A stretch of 6,405 nucleotides of DNA from Bacillus sp. ISL-7 (lineage in GTDB: Bacteria; Bacillota; Bacilli; Bacillales_B; DSM-18226), in the NCBI RefSeq assembly GCF_018613065.1, contig NZ_JAGGQW010000111.1:1-6405 (forward strand), given 5' to 3'. The notes beneath the pieces were generated by a model. The model did no database searches. It had not been told where the DNA came from and saw nothing but the letters and a program-made list of their open reading frames with translations. Position 1 is the stretch's first letter. Every line of letters starts with the position of its first letter. The translations under genes and the position numbers were made by a program. Of the stretch, positions 4,988 through 6,405 are shown piece after piece.

Positions 4988-5032
4988 TCATCCATTGATT
5001 TCTTCATTGAATTGTTTAATTCCTTCTTGAAG
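4988..5032 (-). pseudogene. Possible C-terminal remnant of a lost upstream gene
   Basis: Between repeat copy 8 and the 112-aa gene, the minus strand reads LQEGIKQFNEEING then TGA, ending 21 bases before the next ATG. The composition looks like a real amphipathic protein tail, and the spacing is that of a co-transcribed upstream gene. The frame disappears into the repeat at its N-terminal side. It is only 14 codons long, so chance is quite possible. Confidence 0.25.
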
Positions 5033-5125
5033 TAACCTGCTCGTCAATATCAAAAAAGGATCACCGCAGCAATCCTTGTTCTTCCACTATTGCACCCGTT
5101 TGTTTAAGTACTTTGTTTCACAAAC
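5022..5125 (-). repeat. Intergenic repeat copy 8 (full, GTACTTAAAC-ended subtype)
   Basis: Left end degenerate (CTTGAAGTAACCTGCTCG), internal terminator 5052-5077, right end TTGCACCCGTTTGTTTAAG, then TACTTTGTTTCACAAAC. The internal core is nearly identical to copy 1 (GGATCRCCGCAGCAATC). It lies 155 nt from the TPR gene's stop, which has its own terminator. Confidence 0.88.
5052..5077 (-). terminator. Terminator hairpin inside repeat copy 8
   Basis: Minus-strand AAGGATTGC-TGCG-GTGATCCTT: a 9-bp stem with two adjacent pairs that are both G-U in RNA, a TGCG loop, and T6 including the last stem bases. Confidence 0.8.
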
Positions 5126-5135
5126 TCCATTCTAA

Positions 5136-5205
5136 TTTAGGCAATAAAATGTCTAACATTTGACCGGCACCGGCCAAGTTAAGCTATTAAAAAGGATTGC
5201 CTAAA
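5136..5205. repeat. 70-bp inverted-repeat unit with GC-rich centre
   Basis: TTTAGGCAAT (5136-5145) is exactly inverse to ATTGCCTAAA (5196-5205). Inside are a small hairpin AAATG-TCTAA-CATTT (5147-5161) and the GC-rich patch gaccggcaccggcc (5162-5175), which stands out from its AT-rich surroundings. The fold would be a closed stem with branched internal hairpins. It could be a MITE or a small structured RNA. No poly-T follows on either strand, so it is not a terminator. Confidence 0.55.
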
Positions 5206-5249
5206 GAAAGAAATGTAAATTAATGAACAACATCTTCTGGATTTGACAT

Positions 5250-5279
5250 AAAAAAAGCTAACCCTATTCTGTTAACTTT
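5250..5279 (-). terminator. Intrinsic terminator of the TPR gene
   Basis: Minus-strand AAAGTTAAC / GTTAGCTTT, a 9-bp stem with one G-U pair and an 8-nt loop, running into a T7 tract. It begins one base after the stop codon. Confidence 0.85.
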
Positions 5280-5280
5280 A

Positions 5281-5787
5281 TCATTTCTTTATCTCATCAA
5301 GGTGTTGAGAATAGTATACAATGCCGCGTTTGAAGTACAGTAGTTTCTCATCAGAGGTTGTCTCGATTAAATTGGTCAAAAGAATTTCTAAAGCTTCCTT
5401 GTAACCCTGAGTATTATACAAGGCGATGGCGAGATGTACTTGCAAGGCCCGGTTGTAAGGAAATTCTCTCACACCTCGACGTAATGTTTCAACAGCTTGA
5501 TGATAATATCCTAAATACCGATACGTGCTCCCCAAGCCGAGTAAGGCTCTTTCAAGATCTGATCCAGAAAGTCCCTGCTCAATAGACTTTACGTAGAAAG
5601 GAATAGCTTCTTTCTCTAATCCGGAATTGTCATTAACCACAGCTGTCTGAAAATTGATCTCTGCATCATCTGGGTAGGAATTTACCAAATCTAAAAGCAG
5701 CGTTCGAGCTTCCTCCAAAATAGCTGGATCCTGCTTGGCCCGTCCCTCTTCACGCAGTTTAATCGCTTCTGTCAGACGTTCTCGCAT
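5281..5787 (-). CDS. Tetratricopeptide-repeat protein (BH0479/TPR_5-like)
   Basis: A 168-aa cytosolic all-helical protein made of about four TPR units: near 3-38 (ending VNSYPDD), 43-74 (TAVVNDNSGLEKEAIPFYVKSIEQG), 78-112 (ALLGLGSTYRYLGYYHQAVE, then FPYN) and 113-145 (IALYNTQGYKEALEILL). The A/G-Y/L-Y-A spacing and terminal YPDDAE and FPYN turns are typical. It resembles the small Bacillales TPR proteins grouped with BH0479. TPRs mediate protein-protein contacts; the partner is unknown. The start ATG at 5787 has AAAGGTG about ten bases upstream. It has its own terminator and clearly higher GC than its neighbours (50% over 5401-5460), so it looks like a resident Bacillales gene rather than one of the AT-rich orphans. 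Its presence between repeat copies is therefore informative about the repeat. Confidence 0.85.
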   Translation of the reverse strand: MRERLTEAIKLREEGRAKQDPAILEEARTLLLDLVNSYPDDAEINFQTAVVNDNSGLEKEAIPFYVKSIEQGLSGSDLERALLGLGSTYRYLGYYHQAVETLRRGVREFPYNRALQVHLAIALYNTQGYKEALEILLTNLIETTSDEKLLYFKRGIVYYSQHLDEIKK

Positions 5788-5860
5788 TTGCTATCAACAC
5801 CTTTCTTCTATTCTCTTTCTATATGGTATTGTATTCTCCGATATACATATAAAATACTTA

Positions 5861-5947
5861 TTCAACTAAACAGCTCCGTTAGTAGAACAAGAAAAAGAGC
5901 CGCTGCTACGACTCTTTGTTAAACTAAAGCACCCGTTAGTTGAAGAA
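5861..5947 (-). repeat. Intergenic repeat copy 9 (full)
   Basis: Left hairpin TTCAACTAA / TTAGTAGAA (8 of 9 pairs), internal terminator 5892-5917 with a third core sequence type, right hairpin AACTAA-AGCACCCG-TTAGTT (6 bp). The right end is 13 bases from the stop of the upstream 3-TM gene. Confidence 0.9.
5892..5917 (-). terminator. Terminator hairpin inside repeat copy 9
   Basis: Minus-strand AAAGAGTCG / CGGCTCTTT, 9 bp with one G-U pair and a 6-nt loop, followed by TTC. Confidence 0.8.
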
Positions 5948-5960
5948 CCATTATTTTTTA

Positions 5961-6230
5961 CTATAATCCTAAAACCTTAACAATTATAATGAGGAACAAT
6001 AAAATGATATTTAGCCAAACGAAAAATTTAATGATAACTTCAGCCCATAACTTCCTTCGTAGTCCAAAATAAAGAATAACACAAAAAAATAGGAGGCTAT
6101 AAACTTCCCTTTTAATTCCCAAATCATCGAAATCAATGAATGTATTTATTAAAACAGAGATAACAAATAAAAAAATGTATGTCTTAAACTTTTTTTCTTT
6201 TCTCTCGGACTCATCTTTAAATTCATACAT
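5961..6230 (-). CDS. Small 3-TM membrane protein
   Basis: An 89-aa protein with a strongly charged N-terminal cytoplasmic tail (EFKDESERKEKKFK, residues 3-16). Hydrophobic helices follow at about 16-33, 43-57 and 63-86, with an acidic loop DFDDLG (33-38) and basic turn LRRK (57-60). The charge distribution suggests an N-in, C-out arrangement. No motif or family recognised. ATG at 6230 is preceded by GAGGT seven bases upstream. It is unrelated by sequence to the other small membrane proteins here, although it shares the same size class and has its own flanking repeat copies (9 and 10). Confidence 0.76.
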   Translation of the reverse strand: MYEFKDESERKEKKFKTYIFLFVISVLINTFIDFDDLGIKREVYSLLFFCVILYFGLRRKLWAEVIIKFFVWLNIILLFLIIIVKVLGL

Positions 6231-6281
6231 TTTTCTTACCTCAACTTTTCTTCCTTTTCCTTAAGTTTAACAAATATGGTT

Positions 6282-6304
6282 CTTAAACTAAACTGCCCGT
6301 TAGC
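6282..6304 (-). repeat. Intergenic repeat copy 10 (partial, left end only)
   Basis: CTTAAACTAAACTGCCCGTTAGCC is the left unit of the element. The expected ACAAGAAGAAA and terminator core do not follow; unrelated GC-richer sequence begins at 6305. Confidence 0.78.
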
Positions 6305-6404
6305 CACCCATACAGCGCAAGCGCTGCACCACAGAGAATGAAAATTGTTTAAAACCGTCAATAATGATTCTACGGCTGGGAGTGGAAGGTCGATACACTA
6401 TGGT
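6300..6404 (-). pseudogene. 3' end of an open frame cut by the window edge
   Basis: The minus strand is open from the window edge for 34 codons (YRPSTPSRRIIIDGFKQF, then a segment ending RLRCMGG). It ends at a TAA that is part of the repeat's CTAACGGG motif. GC over 6306-6405 is about 46%, well above the flanks. The frame includes the palindrome CAGCGC-AA-GCGCTG at 6313-6326. It may be the end of a longer mobile element or a decayed gene; the plus strand is also open here, so coding is not proven. Confidence 0.25.
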
Positions 6405-6405
6405 G

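Noticed and set aside
5358..5585. Plus-strand open frame of 75 codons
   Set aside because: Fully antisense to the TPR gene, whose repeat motifs make the minus-strand reading certain.
492..6304. CRISPR array
   Set aside because: The repeated units are spaced by whole genes, are imperfect, and contain terminators. No short regular spacers or cas genes are present.
492..6304. Classical integron attC sites
   Set aside because: GTTAGTT and AACTAAC only partly match the attC core consensus GTTRRRY/RYYYAAC, the central part is a terminator rather than an attC-like arm, and no integrase is in view. The cassette-like layout is kept as a finding without this label.

Overview
The window looks like an AT-rich chromosomal segment from a low-GC Gram-positive, most likely Bacillaceae. 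The evidence is strong AGGAGG/AAAGGTG ribosome-binding sites, TTG and GTG starts, a DUF3888-type secreted protein and a BH0479-like TPR protein. Genus cannot be fixed from this sequence. No RNA gene, CRISPR array or recognisable transposase is visible.

Layout: ten complete protein genes, all on the minus strand, so transcription runs from high to low coordinates. From high to low they are a 3-TM protein (5961-6230), a TPR protein (5281-5787), a small acidic cytosolic protein (4628-4966), a two-part protein (3774-4511), a 4-TM protein with its own promoter and palindromic operator (3135-3494), a 2-TM protein with a charged helical linker (2788-3018), a 3-TM protein (2325-2594), a 186-aa cytosolic protein (1622-2182), an 88-aa acidic protein (857-1123) and a secreted DUF3888 protein (62-439). 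Most are orphans with no pathway in common.

The outstanding feature is punctuation. Each of the nine gaps between these genes, plus the gap upstream of the first, contains exactly one copy of the same dispersed repeat, always in the same orientation. Six copies are full (85-115 bp) and four are partial. In the sense direction a full copy reads: CTAACGGGTGC hairpin, then an intrinsic terminator hairpin, then CTAACGGGCAG hairpin. The terminator stems differ in sequence but keep pairing, and every non-Watson-Crick pair is G-U in the minus-strand RNA, so they are selected as minus-strand RNA structures. The right-hand end usually lies within 3-16 nt of the stop codon of the preceding gene.

The genes do not look like one pathway. 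The one-gene/one-repeat organisation resembles a cassette array: an integron-like array, or the recombinase-associated orphan-immunity clusters known from Bacteroidales. A simpler alternative is a genome-wide mobile terminator repeat. The window does not contain a recombinase and cannot decide between these. At the right edge (6305-6405) GC rises to about 46%, and an open minus-strand frame ends inside the repeat's CTAACGGG motif. This may be the edge of a different or longer element.
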